Assembly: GCA_016777125.1 (NCBI GenBank)
Contig: JADHSC010000006.1
Location: forward strand, 1-64,000
Length of the DNA: 64,000 nucleotides
Origin: Candidatus Poseidoniaceae archaeon
GTDB taxonomy: Archaea; Thermoplasmatota; Poseidoniia; Poseidoniales; Poseidoniaceae
Direction: 5' to 3'
The notes under the pieces: model-generated
Seen by the model: the letters and a program-made list of their open reading frames with translations, nothing else
Databases searched by the model: none
Told to the model about the DNA's origin: nothing
Shown here: in pieces, positions 8,582-18,041 of the stretch
How the letters are laid out: each line of letters begins with the position of its first letter
Numbering within the stretch: the first letter of the stretch is position 1
Translations under genes and position numbers: made by a program

Positions 8582-8660
8582 TTCCATAGATACCGTAAGG
8601 TATCTGTTCAAAATGAAGTTTGGCGAGCCTTCAAGTATGGTCGACAAACCGGGTGAATTG

Positions 8661-11393
8661 ATGAGCATCGTTGTCCTCGCCGAGAAGCCTAGTGTTGCAG
8701 AGGACATTGCCAAAGTGCTTGGCATCTCCAAGAAAGAGGCAACACACTGGCAAGGTGATGGGATTGTCGTAACCTGGGCTGTTGGGCATATGCTGGAACT
8801 CAAATACATGGACGACTATGATCCAGAGTTCAAGAACTGGAGAAAAACTGCTGACAGACTACCCTATATTCCAGAAGAATTTGAATTCAAACCAAAGTCA
8901 GGATCTACAAAAAAACAACTCACTGCAATTAAGAAATTAATGAAAGATAAATCCGTTTCTGAAATTGTTAATGCCTGTGACGCTGCAAGGGAAGGCGAAC
9001 TTATTTTTCAGACAATTTATCGTCACGCTAAAATCAAGACGAGCGTTAGTCGTATGTGGTTGCAATCAATGACAACATCAGCAATTCAGAAGGCTTGGGA
9101 TGGTAGAAAATCTTCAGAGGAATTCAAGCCATTATCAGATGCAGCCTACAGCAGAACCCAAGCAGACTGGCTTATCGGAATGAATGGTTCTCGTGTTGCT
9201 GAAATCTTTTTACCCAAAAAACGAACTGAGAAACAAGCAATCTCAATTGGTCGTGTTCAGACTGCTACGCTTGGAATAATTGTCGATCATGAACTCGAAG
9301 TTCTCAAGCACATTCCCACTCCTTATTGGGAACTTAATGCCACGTTTACAAACAAGACGAGCACTTGGAATGGACGATGGGAAGGAGGAAAATCCAATGA
9401 TGACGTAAAGGCACATTGGGTTCTTACCCAGCAAGATAAAGACCGTATTCAAGAATTATTGGATGGCGGCAAAGATGCAGAGGTATCTGAAAAGTTGACG
9501 ATTGGAAAAGAACACCCACCTCTCAATTATGACTTAACATCATTACAACGACAAGCGAATTCTATGTTCTCTTGGCCTGCGAAGAGGACCCTTAATGTTG
9601 CACAAGCACTCTATGAACGACATAAATTGACTACATACCCAAGAACTGATTCTCGATATCTCCCCTCAGATATGACAGATGCAATTGATGAAACAATCGC
9701 AAATATCGGTGAACAATCAGATTTCACAAGTTTTTCAAATCATCTAAAGAAGAGTGGTTTAGAAAATGTCAAGAGGAATTTCAATGATGCGAAAGTCGGT
9801 GATCACTTTGCAATTATCCCTACGGGGAAGAAGCCTTCCGGTTCACTATCAAATGACGAAAAGAGACTTTATGACCTCATCGTTCGAAATTTCTTAGCGT
9901 CTTGGTACCCACAATCAACTATCGAGAAGCAAAAGAGAACAGCCAATTTAGGTGGTGAGATATTCACTAAAGAAGCACAGCAATACCAAACATTAGGATG
10001 GAGAGAAGTCGTTCCAAAGAATTTGAATTTCCCTGAAGGATGGGGTTCACTTGATCAAAACCCAACCACTTCTAAGATTGAGGAACACACTTGGAAAGAG
10101 GATAAATCAAAACCACCATCACGTCTCAAGGAAGCTCGTTTGTTAACACTTATGGAACGTGCCGGAAAGGAAATTGAAGATGAAGAATTAGCAGAAGCGA
10201 TGTCTGATAAAGGACTCGGCACACCTGCAACAAGAGCAGATACAATCGAAAAACTCCTCTCTCGTGGGTACATTTCTCGACAACAATCTGGAGCTATTAA
10301 TGCAGCAGCTCATGGAATTAGAATCATTGAAATCCTAAGACGGATTCCTGTTGAATGGATAACCTCTGCTGAATTAACTGGTGAAATGGAAGCTGCACTA
10401 ACCGACGTACAACAAGGCAAACTTGCTGCAAGTGAATACATGCAACGCATCATCGACCAAACAAATGATCTTGTCACAAGAATTCGTGATCATGAAAGTA
10501 GCGATCTCTTCACAAAGGATACATCAATTGGACAATGCCCGTTATGTGACAGCAAAATAACAGAAACTGCACTTTCTTACACATGTGAGAAAAACAAAGG
10601 AAAGGACAAGGGTTGTACCTTTGTGTTTTGGAAGGATACAAGCGGAAGATGGTTCGATAGAACTACTGCTGCAAGGCTCTTACAAGATAAGAAAATCGAG
10701 GACCTTCACGGTTTCTTTAATCGAAACGGAGAATCCTACAACACAACGATTACGATTGATGACTCAGGGAAAGTTACCTCAGCAGTGTCCTCTGGTACAC
10801 GAGCCAAGAATACAGATCAAGCAGTTTGTCCATGTCCAAAGTGTGATGATGGTATAATTCGAGAAACTGATACACATTATGCATGCGATAATGATAATTG
10901 TAAATTCAGAGGTGTAGGCAAAGAGATCTGCAAAAGGGAAATTTCTCCAGATGAGGCAAAGGCCATATTGGTCGATGGAAAATCAGCACTTATCGAGAAT
11001 TTTATTTCACGAAGAGGCCGTCCATTCCCTGCATTCCTCATTCTTGACGGAAATAAAGTTGGTTTTGAATTTCCACCAAGAGAACCTGCTGCTGACGCTC
11101 GGAAATTTGAGGTTCAGCCTGGTGTTGTTGCAATATGTCCTAAATTCAAGACTGAAATATATGAGACAGAAACACATTATCGACCTAAAACAAGTGCATC
11201 CGGATGTAAAATCGATATTCCTCGTGAAATTGGTAAGAGAGAATTGACGCGAGAGGAAGCAAAAACCTTGATTGAAAAAGGTGAGGTTGGACCGTTTGAT
11301 GACCTCATTGCTAAGAAAACGGGCAATCCCTACACTGCAATTCTTTATCTGAAAAAGAATCAAAGAATTGGTTATCGGTTCGCTAAACGGTGA
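8661..11393 (+). CDS. topB: Type IA DNA topoisomerase, TopB/topoisomerase III-like
   Basis: A type IA topoisomerase of about 910 residues that relaxes or decatenates DNA by single-strand passage. The TOPRIM domain starts VVLAEKPSVAEDIAKVLG (catalytic Glu in AEKPS) and has NACDAAREGELIF. SIGRVQTATLGIIV and TTYPRTDSRYLP follow; the active-site Tyr is Y326 counted from ATG 8661. After about residue 625 come a Cys4-type zinc motif (CPLC..C..GC), a second (CPCPKC..C..C), a degenerate third (CPKF..GC) and repeated C-terminal units (GRWFDRTTAARLLQDKKI). ATG 8661 is preferred over 8613 because homologues begin at this beta-strand and GGTGA precedes it. The C-terminal repeat tail resembles bacterial TopB/TopA tails. 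Confidence 0.92.
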   Translation: MSIVVLAEKPSVAEDIAKVLGISKKEATHWQGDGIVVTWAVGHMLELKYMDDYDPEFKNWRKTADRLPYIPEEFEFKPKSGSTKKQLTAIKKLMKDKSVSEIVNACDAAREGELIFQTIYRHAKIKTSVSRMWLQSMTTSAIQKAWDGRKSSEEFKPLSDAAYSRTQADWLIGMNGSRVAEIFLPKKRTEKQAISIGRVQTATLGIIVDHELEVLKHIPTPYWELNATFTNKTSTWNGRWEGGKSNDDVKAHWVLTQQDKDRIQELLDGGKDAEVSEKLTIGKEHPPLNYDLTSLQRQANSMFSWPAKRTLNVAQALYERHKLTTYPRTDSRYLPSDMTDAIDETIANIGEQSDFTSFSNHLKKSGLENVKRNFNDAKVGDHFAIIPTGKKPSGSLSNDEKRLYDLIVRNFLASWYPQSTIEKQKRTANLGGEIFTKEAQQYQTLGWREVVPKNLNFPEGWGSLDQNPTTSKIEEHTWKEDKSKPPSRLKEARLLTLMERAGKEIEDEELAEAMSDKGLGTPATRADTIEKLLSRGYISRQQSGAINAAAHGIRIIEILRRIPVEWITSAELTGEMEAALTDVQQGKLAASEYMQRIIDQTNDLVTRIRDHESSDLFTKDTSIGQCPLCDSKITETALSYTCEKNKGKDKGCTFVFWKDTSGRWFDRTTAARLLQDKKIEDLHGFFNRNGESYNTTITIDDSGKVTSAVSSGTRAKNTDQAVCPCPKCDDGIIRETDTHYACDNDNCKFRGVGKEICKREISPDEAKAILVDGKSALIENFISRRGRPFPAFLILDGNKVGFEFPPREPAADARKFEVQPGVVAICPKFKTEIYETETHYRPKTSASGCKIDIPREIGKRELTREEAKTLIEKGEVGPFDDLIAKKTGNPYTAILYLKKNQRIGYRFAKR

Positions 11394-11435
11394 ATTCGGA
11401 AGAAACTTCATGAAGTCGACCCCCTCAAAGCAACC

Positions 11436-12653
11436 ATGGACTACGACTATGATGTCGTCATTGTCGGTGCTGGCCCCGTAGGAGGCTATGCATCTCGGCT
11501 TCTTTGCGAGAGAGGATTATCAGTATTGATGATCGAGGAACATACTGAAATTGGACGTCCATTCCAGTGTGCAGGTCTTGTAACTCCAAGCGCAATGCAT
11601 GCGGTGGAAGCATACGGCACTGTCGTTCAAGATGTTGATGGAGCATTAATCCATGGTCCATCTGGAACACTTGTACCTGTCGGCAAAGATGGGGAATTGC
11701 GTACCTATGTAGTCTGTAGAAAACGATTCGACCAAGAAGTTGTCCAACAGGGTTTGAAAGCGGGGGCAGACATCGTCCTCGAATCACAGCCGACCGATGC
11801 AGTGATTCATCCTGATGGAGTCCTTGTGACAATTAAGAATCAACGTACAAAACTAGAACGAGAGGTTTCTTGTAAACTCTTCATTGGTTGCGACGGTGCA
11901 CATTCTTGGGTACGGAGGAAATTCAAAATGGGTCATCCAAAAGAAATGATGGTTGGCTTCCAAGCAGAAGTGGTGGGATATGAAGGCAAGAATCGCTGGC
12001 TCGAGATGTACAGTGGTTCTGAAATTGCACCAGGGTTTTTCGCATGGGTAATTCCATCTGGTAATGACACTCATCGAATCGGATTATGGTCAAAGGCTGA
12101 TATGTTGGATGGGAAAACAATCCTCGACTGCTACAATGATTTACTGACACATCCTTTATGGAAAGAACGATTTGAGAATATACGGGAAACTGCACGTTAT
12201 TGTGGACCTGTACCTTCCGGAATGATCCGTCGTCCCTTCAAAGAACGAGTGATGGTTCTTGGCGATGCAGCGGGTATGGCCAAGCCCACAACTGGAGGAG
12301 GTCTTGGCCCAGGATTCAAACAGATCTCATCAATCGTAGATAATCTCGTCATTGCAATAAATAACGATAAACTCACTGAAAAAGATCTCAAATCCGTTAC
12401 GAAAGCATCATGGCCGAAGATGAAAAAAGAACAAGATAGAGCGCGGGCACTACGTGATCTCCTCGTATCAACCCGTACAGATGAAGAACTGGACAAGCAT
12501 TTTGCTAATTTTGCAAAACCTGAAGTCATTCAATTGATCAACTCAGTTGGAGATATCGAAAAGCCTGTACCACTTGGAATGGCATTATTACGTAAAGTAC
12601 CTGCCTTTAGGAAACTAGCATTCCAAGCTGGAGTAAAACTGCTTTTCACGTGA
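11436..12653 (+). CDS. Geranylgeranyl reductase family FAD enzyme
   Basis: A 405-residue flavoprotein of the digeranylgeranylglycerophospholipid reductase family, which saturates isoprenoid chains of archaeal ether lipids. The N-terminal Rossmann motif is YDVVIVGAGPVGGYASRLL with the acidic end of strand 2 (VLMIEE). FQCAGLVTPSA contains the conserved PFQCAG segment of this family. The second FAD motif is MVLGDAAGMAKPTTGGGLG. The overall length is typical. It starts 42 bases after the topoisomerase stop and is followed after 10 bases by the membrane protein at 12664. A role on another polyprenyl substrate, such as menaquinone side chains, cannot be excluded. Confidence 0.9.
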   Translation: MDYDYDVVIVGAGPVGGYASRLLCERGLSVLMIEEHTEIGRPFQCAGLVTPSAMHAVEAYGTVVQDVDGALIHGPSGTLVPVGKDGELRTYVVCRKRFDQEVVQQGLKAGADIVLESQPTDAVIHPDGVLVTIKNQRTKLEREVSCKLFIGCDGAHSWVRRKFKMGHPKEMMVGFQAEVVGYEGKNRWLEMYSGSEIAPGFFAWVIPSGNDTHRIGLWSKADMLDGKTILDCYNDLLTHPLWKERFENIRETARYCGPVPSGMIRRPFKERVMVLGDAAGMAKPTTGGGLGPGFKQISSIVDNLVIAINNDKLTEKDLKSVTKASWPKMKKEQDRARALRDLLVSTRTDEELDKHFANFAKPEVIQLINSVGDIEKPVPLGMALLRKVPAFRKLAFQAGVKLLFT

Positions 12654-12663
12654 GGCGATACCT

Positions 12664-13797
12664 ATGGGTAAATGGAATATCATTCACAAAGTGAGGTATC
12701 CTCCGTTTGACCATCATCGCTGGAAGCCTGATTCAGTCCCCACCATTCATGAGGAAGTGGACACGAATCTTACAACTAAACTAGTAAAGAAAAAGTATCC
12801 CGAATTTGTAATTCAAAGTGAAGAAGGATGGTTACTTGAACGCTCCTTTGTGTCGACTGATGATCTCCAGTGGAATGAAGATTCTTCGGTTTTAGTTGAT
12901 AACTCAGCATTTGTTAATCTTATTGAACAACAACGAAGCGGGTGGTATATTATACCAAATAATCTCCATTCTGTTGCGAGAAGATTGATAGATTTCGCCG
13001 TCATCTTACTCTTAGTATCACTCACATATTTGTTTATTGAGCCTATACTCAGATCCATTGGTATACCCAGTTTCGGAACTAAAAGTATCCGATTAGGCCT
13101 GTTGGATTATCCTCTATTGACCGTTGTCGTGGTACCATTTCTCTTGATGCCATTACTGTTGAGAATAATTGCCAATTTTTTGGATTTAAAGAAACAACAA
13201 GACTATTTTAAAAATCCAGCCAAATCTCCAATAATCGAACTTGAATCAAATATCCAAAGTGGTAAATCTCTTCGTGGGAAATGCATCATTCCAGAAAGGC
13301 GTGAAGATTGGAAATCTATTTCTGTTCATTGGCATGTTGGAACATTGCCACCCTCGAGAGCTGCTTTAGTGGAATTGTCTGGAAGAAAACTAGGAGAACA
13401 ACCACCAGTTGGGCTTTCAACACCACTTCCTCACCATTGGGAGGAAGGCCTTGATGATGGCACTGCGGGAGGTGAAGATGCTCCTATGGAGAGACAAGAT
13501 ATTCCTGGAGGCGTATTTCTCAGGCCGATGAGATTCTCTGAAGAAGGTGGTGGACAAGTGATCGAAGAAGATGGTCAGTTTGAACTCACCCCCCCTCCAA
13601 CTTTGTGGCCTGGAACGGTAAATTCTGAATTACTTCGCATTCACTGGGAACTTGTTATCAAAATAAAGAGACAACATAACATGCCTCTTCTATGGGTTAT
13701 GCCTATTCGTGTACAATTTCCAACTTCTAAAATACATTTAGATAATCTTGTTGTTAATGATTCTCGAACTGAACATTTTTTCATCGGTAAGCGTTAG
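12664..13797 (+). CDS. Two-span membrane protein, unknown function
   Basis: A 377-residue protein I do not recognise. About 100 hydrophilic residues precede two transmembrane segments, FAVILLLVSLTYLFIEPIL (near 108-130) and YPLLTVVVVPFLLMPLLL (near 148-170). The C-terminal 200 residues are soluble and rich in Pro, Gly and Glu (WEEGLDDGTAGGEDAP), ending in beta-type sequence WELVIKIKRQHNMPLLW. It starts 10 bases after the geranylgeranyl reductase with GAGGCGA just upstream, so it is probably in that operon. Confidence 0.75.
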   Translation: MGKWNIIHKVRYPPFDHHRWKPDSVPTIHEEVDTNLTTKLVKKKYPEFVIQSEEGWLLERSFVSTDDLQWNEDSSVLVDNSAFVNLIEQQRSGWYIIPNNLHSVARRLIDFAVILLLVSLTYLFIEPILRSIGIPSFGTKSIRLGLLDYPLLTVVVVPFLLMPLLLRIIANFLDLKKQQDYFKNPAKSPIIELESNIQSGKSLRGKCIIPERREDWKSISVHWHVGTLPPSRAALVELSGRKLGEQPPVGLSTPLPHHWEEGLDDGTAGGEDAPMERQDIPGGVFLRPMRFSEEGGGQVIEEDGQFELTPPPTLWPGTVNSELLRIHWELVIKIKRQHNMPLLWVMPIRVQFPTSKIHLDNLVVNDSRTEHFFIGKR

Positions 13798-13826
13798 GTT
13801 CATGTCCTACGCTTTGATGTAGATGC

Positions 13827-16800
13827 ATGGGCAAAAATGGAGCGGCCGCTGTTTTCCTTTCACTGTTAATGTTATCAGGGTGCTTTGGAAGCGGCGATTC
13901 AAATGCTGATGTTGAACCGGAGGATACTGTTGCAATCCCATACACCATCGAGGCTTCATGGGATCAAGAAATTGTAACAGGAGAAATAGGTGAAATAAGT
14001 GAATTGAATATTCTTCTTGAAACTACTGGAGAAGGTAGTTACACTATGGAATACAGCATCAGCCATTCAAATGAAGTTGAGGATGCTGCTGAGTGGAGTG
14101 TTACAGAGAAGGCGACCTACATTTCGATTATACTGTTACCAAACGTACCAGGTACTTATCTGATTGAAGTAAAGATACTCCCTTCAGAAGGCGAATTAAT
14201 TACGATGACAAATGCGGTTGAGGTCCAAACCCCTGATGAAGGTACAACCTCGTTGATTGTACCACAATACATCGTAGCAGAATCTTCTATGCTCTTCGTT
14301 CAAGGCCAAATCTTGCACCAGTCTATTGAATCATGCTTTGCTAACATCACGATTCCTCAGGGGGATTTCAATCTCGAATCATATGTATTATCAATCAAAG
14401 AAGATGGAACATTCAATCACATGCTCTCGGAATTAGACTTCCGCAATGAGTCATTTATAATCGCAATATATGCGCAATGCGGTATATACACAATGTCAGA
14501 AGATTTTGGAAATACAACAATCATCATCGAAGCCAACAATGATGCAGATGGCGACGGAATCTTAGACGAGATGGATCAATGCCCAGACGGAATTGGAGAA
14601 TCTGATGGTTGGGCTTCGAATCAACAAAATGACATTGACCAGGATGGATGTAGAGATTTCGATGAAGATATTGATGATGATAACGATGGCATACTAGATG
14701 CAAAGGATGGTTGTGTTTCGACCATTGGTTGGACAAGCACCCTCAGCAATGATCGAGACAGTGATGGCTGCAATGACGATACCAATGATGACGACGATGA
14801 TGGAGATGGCATCCCTGATGTCGATGACTCGTGTCAGTTTGGTGAAGTAAACTGGCCTGCAAACCTATACAATGATTGGGATCAAGATGGATGTCATGAT
14901 TTAGTTGAAGATATTGATGATGATAATGATGGTTCCTTAGATACTGATGATTCTTGTCAAAAAGGAAAATCTAATTGGGAGGGCGAGAGGAATTCCAATA
15001 CTGACTTTGACATGGATGGATGTTATGATTTAACAGAAGACGAAGATGATGATAATGACAGTGTTAATGATGTCAATGCCACAGGTGCAGACTTAGATCA
15101 ATGTCCTTTCACACCGCTAGGAGCAACTGATGTTGATGAATTCGGATGTGCAGCTGTACAACGCGATTCTGATTCTGATGGTGTCAATGACCTCTTAGAC
15201 CAGTGTGAGGGAACTCCTACTGGATTACTCGTTAATGCTGCTGGATGTGCAGATTTAGATGGTGATGGAGTCTTTGCGAATGTTGATATTTGTGACAATA
15301 GTCCTACAAAATGGACAATTGATGTTCAGGGGTGCGCCATTAATCAGAAATCAATCCCTTGGACATCTGGAACGACTGTCAGTGGACCAATGGATGTTGT
15401 CCCAACATTCACAGTCCCCACCCTTGACGGTACATTCACCCTACAAAATAAATGGACTGGGGATGATGTTTATCTCTTCATGTTCAAGTATACTGACTCA
15501 AGTGGCAACTCAAATTCTGCAACTTGGGCTACAAATCCAGGCACATTTATCAGGAACCTCCCCGAAAATACGCATCTCTTTTATGGCTCATTTGATTCAA
15601 CATATCACAACGATATAACATCGAGAAAGAGTGATGTTGAATATCGATTAAATCCAAGTGAAGAACTAGAATGGTCCGGTCGTATCCATTATATCGACAT
15701 GGATGCAAGTAATATTCAGGGTGGACTTGGACAGATGATTTCTAACACGAATAGTCCATTTTTCATGGGAATTGATCGATTCCAAAGAGCAAGAGAAACT
15801 GGTTCAATATATGCTTGGACAACGCAAACCAATGACCCGAACCACTATGCGTATGAACCGCACCAATGGAATGCTGAATTTGAACCTGAAATTCGAATGC
15901 AGGATTCTGGAATTGATGTTGTTACATTGTATGATTTCGAGAGACATGCTGGAGGATGGGGATCCAATCATAATTCATATCGAAATGCCACGTTCACTAT
16001 GCCAAATAATATGACGTCTTATGACACTCTCGAGGTGTTCCATGAGCATGCTTGTGATGAACGAAGCAATTGGTTCCAAAAGAGCGATAGTTCCTATGGG
16101 GGATGTCATGAGTGGGATTATCTTGCTCACCTCTACATCTGCGATGCAAATAATTCATCGACATGTGGGACTGAATTTATGCGATGGATTACAACATATG
16201 GACGTGAAGGACGTTGGCTTACCGACATTAGCCCATATCTCTTCATGTTAGAGGAGGATGAAACGCGTAGATTCCGTTACAAAGGAGCGAATAAAGGCGA
16301 TATGACGATTAAATTCTTATTCTCAAATTGGGGCAGTGGAGAACGTCCACATGATGCAACATTTGCATTCACTGGTGGTCAGTTCGATGGGACCTATAAC
16401 AACGAGAGCCGTTATGTGCGAAGTTTAAATTTCTCAGTTCCAGATAATACAACGAGAGTTGAAATTGTCGCAACAATAACGGGACATGGGTTCCAAAAAG
16501 ATAACGCTAATTGTGCAGAATTTTGTGATCATGAACATCATTACTATGTTGATAATCATCATACCTACGAATGGCATCCAATTGTAAGTTCCAATACTGG
16601 ATGTGAAAATGAAATCGAAAATGGAGTCGTGGCTAATCAATTTGGATCTTGGCCATTTGGCCGAGCAGGTTGGTGTGCAGGGCAAGATGTCAAGCAATGG
16701 TCCTACGATATTTCATCATGGGTTGATTATAATGGTCAAATTAACGAATTAACATATCGTGGACTCTTTAATGGGCAGGAATACAATCCAACTGGAGAAT

Positions 16801-16868
16801 CGAGTAAGGGTGGCAGAAACATCGTAGCTGAGATATGGGTTGTATTCTACACCAATTCGACAACTTGA
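13827..16868 (+). CDS. Lipoprotein with thrombospondin-3-like repeats and PNGase F-like domain
   Basis: A 1013-residue surface lipoprotein: the signal peptide ends in the lipobox LMLSGCFGSG, so Cys20 would be lipidated. Residues about 237-495 are aspartate-rich DxDxDG units with Cys pairs (DADGDGILDEMDQCPDG), the calcium-binding thrombospondin type 3 pattern. The C-terminal third resembles peptide-N-glycosidase F: CHEWDYLAHLYI (C760-D764; compare CDEWDRYANVYV with catalytic D60), NCAEFC (E898; compare CAEWC with E206) and RAGWCAG (R946-G952; compare RAGWCPG). The position of the third important Glu (E118) appears as SNW, without Glu. The enzyme would remove N-glycans from glycoproteins outside the cell. 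The stop overlaps the convergent mqnC end by 22 bases. Confidence 0.85.
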   Translation: MGKNGAAAVFLSLLMLSGCFGSGDSNADVEPEDTVAIPYTIEASWDQEIVTGEIGEISELNILLETTGEGSYTMEYSISHSNEVEDAAEWSVTEKATYISIILLPNVPGTYLIEVKILPSEGELITMTNAVEVQTPDEGTTSLIVPQYIVAESSMLFVQGQILHQSIESCFANITIPQGDFNLESYVLSIKEDGTFNHMLSELDFRNESFIIAIYAQCGIYTMSEDFGNTTIIIEANNDADGDGILDEMDQCPDGIGESDGWASNQQNDIDQDGCRDFDEDIDDDNDGILDAKDGCVSTIGWTSTLSNDRDSDGCNDDTNDDDDDGDGIPDVDDSCQFGEVNWPANLYNDWDQDGCHDLVEDIDDDNDGSLDTDDSCQKGKSNWEGERNSNTDFDMDGCYDLTEDEDDDNDSVNDVNATGADLDQCPFTPLGATDVDEFGCAAVQRDSDSDGVNDLLDQCEGTPTGLLVNAAGCADLDGDGVFANVDICDNSPTKWTIDVQGCAINQKSIPWTSGTTVSGPMDVVPTFTVPTLDGTFTLQNKWTGDDVYLFMFKYTDSSGNSNSATWATNPGTFIRNLPENTHLFYGSFDSTYHNDITSRKSDVEYRLNPSEELEWSGRIHYIDMDASNIQGGLGQMISNTNSPFFMGIDRFQRARETGSIYAWTTQTNDPNHYAYEPHQWNAEFEPEIRMQDSGIDVVTLYDFERHAGGWGSNHNSYRNATFTMPNNMTSYDTLEVFHEHACDERSNWFQKSDSSYGGCHEWDYLAHLYICDANNSSTCGTEFMRWITTYGREGRWLTDISPYLFMLEEDETRRFRYKGANKGDMTIKFLFSNWGSGERPHDATFAFTGGQFDGTYNNESRYVRSLNFSVPDNTTRVEIVATITGHGFQKDNANCAEFCDHEHHYYVDNHHTYEWHPIVSSNTGCENEIENGVVANQFGSWPFGRAGWCAGQDVKQWSYDISSWVDYNGQINELTYRGLFNGQEYNPTGESSKGGRNIVAEIWVVFYTNSTT

Positions 16869-18031
16869 TTTGGCGGTGAACACATTACGTCAGGCAATGA
16901 TATGGTCGTATCTGGTGTTTCTAGGTGAATATAATCGCTATTACGCCGTTGGGGAGAAAATCCAGACCGAATGATTGAAGTTTGTAATTCCTGTTCAGAA
17001 GCACTGAATTTTGTGGTACCGGATGCTGACACTACATTTTCTTCCATCATCGTAGATCCTGCATCGTCGGCACCTCCTAGAAGTGCCATCTGAGCTACAC
17101 CCATGCCCATTGTTGGCCATGAAGCCTGTATGTGTGGGACATTATCGAGGAATAAGCGAGATATTGCCACGTGGCGAAGATATTCACTCGCACCAGCACC
17201 GAGTTCAAATCGATTTGAACCACGATTTCTTTTTCCGAATGTATTCGTTTCAAGTTGAACTGGCCAAGCAATAAATGAAGTGAAGCCAATGTGTCCTTGG
17301 GATAGGACTCGTTCTTGTTGTTGACGAATTCTATCCAAATGCTCAATCCTATTGGAATTGGTTTCTCCAAATCCAATAACGTTCGTAGCACTTGTCGTCA
17401 GCCCTAATGTTTGAGCTTCTTCCATAACACGCAACCAATTATCAGGATGGCCTTTCTTTGGAGACACATCTGTTCGTACTTTTTCAACGAGCATTTCTGC
17501 ACCACCTCCAGGCAGGCCATGCATACCTGCTTCTTTGAAACGGATAAGGACTTCAAGAGTAGTGCTATCTGTAACTTCAGCAATTCCCTCTAATTCAATT
17601 GGTGAGAAACAATCCAAATCAATGGAAGGATGATGAATCCTTAATTCTTTAATCAAACCAATATACCAATCGATATCAAGAGCGGGATTTACTCCCCCTT
17701 GCATAAGTATTCGAGAACCTCCAATGTTCTCTAATTCGACGATTCTTTGTCGAATCTCATCATAGGTCTGAGTGTATGTTTCGTCATGGCCAGGTGGGCG
17801 ATAAAATGAACAGAATTGACAATTGATTGTACACACATTGGTGTAATTGATGTTCCGATCAACAAGGTATGTCACCTTAGTACTTGGATTATGTAATTTC
17901 CTTCTATGATGGGCTGCGTCCATTAATTGATGGAGAGGTGCAGAATCGTACAAAACGAGTGTTTCCTCATTTGTGAGACGAAAAATATCGTTCGATGTAA
18001 CAATTTTTTCAATGATTGTTGACCAATCCAT
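16847..18031 (-). CDS. mqnC: Radical SAM cyclic dehypoxanthine futalosine synthase (MqnC)
   Basis: A radical SAM enzyme of about 394 residues in the MqnC/CofH family. The cluster motif is INYTNVCTINCQFCSFYR (CxxxCxxC). The C-terminal signature LLGGADDAGSTMMEENVVSA fits MqnC (futalosine pathway of menaquinone synthesis) better than CofH, and SFIAWPVQLETNTFG fits the MqnC segment as well. It would cyclise dehypoxanthine futalosine. ATG 18031 is chosen because GAGGTGA lies 7 bases upstream and it falls just after the pepP stop (18042); an upstream start at 18076 would overlap pepP. No other mqn gene is in the window. The distinction from CofH rests on motif memory. Confidence 0.85.
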   Translation of the reverse strand: MDWSTIIEKIVTSNDIFRLTNEETLVLYDSAPLHQLMDAAHHRRKLHNPSTKVTYLVDRNINYTNVCTINCQFCSFYRPPGHDETYTQTYDEIRQRIVELENIGGSRILMQGGVNPALDIDWYIGLIKELRIHHPSIDLDCFSPIELEGIAEVTDSTTLEVLIRFKEAGMHGLPGGGAEMLVEKVRTDVSPKKGHPDNWLRVMEEAQTLGLTTSATNVIGFGETNSNRIEHLDRIRQQQERVLSQGHIGFTSFIAWPVQLETNTFGKRNRGSNRFELGAGASEYLRHVAISRLFLDNVPHIQASWPTMGMGVAQMALLGGADDAGSTMMEENVVSASGTTKFSASEQELQTSIIRSGFSPQRRNSDYIHLETPDTTISLPDVMCSPPNQVVELV

Positions 18032-18041
18032 GGGCTCACCT

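Noticed and set aside
14524-15300. Antisense frames in the thrombospondin-type repeat region.
   Set aside because: They arise from GAT/GAC-rich codons read on the other strand as ATC/GTC and have no start signals or family features.
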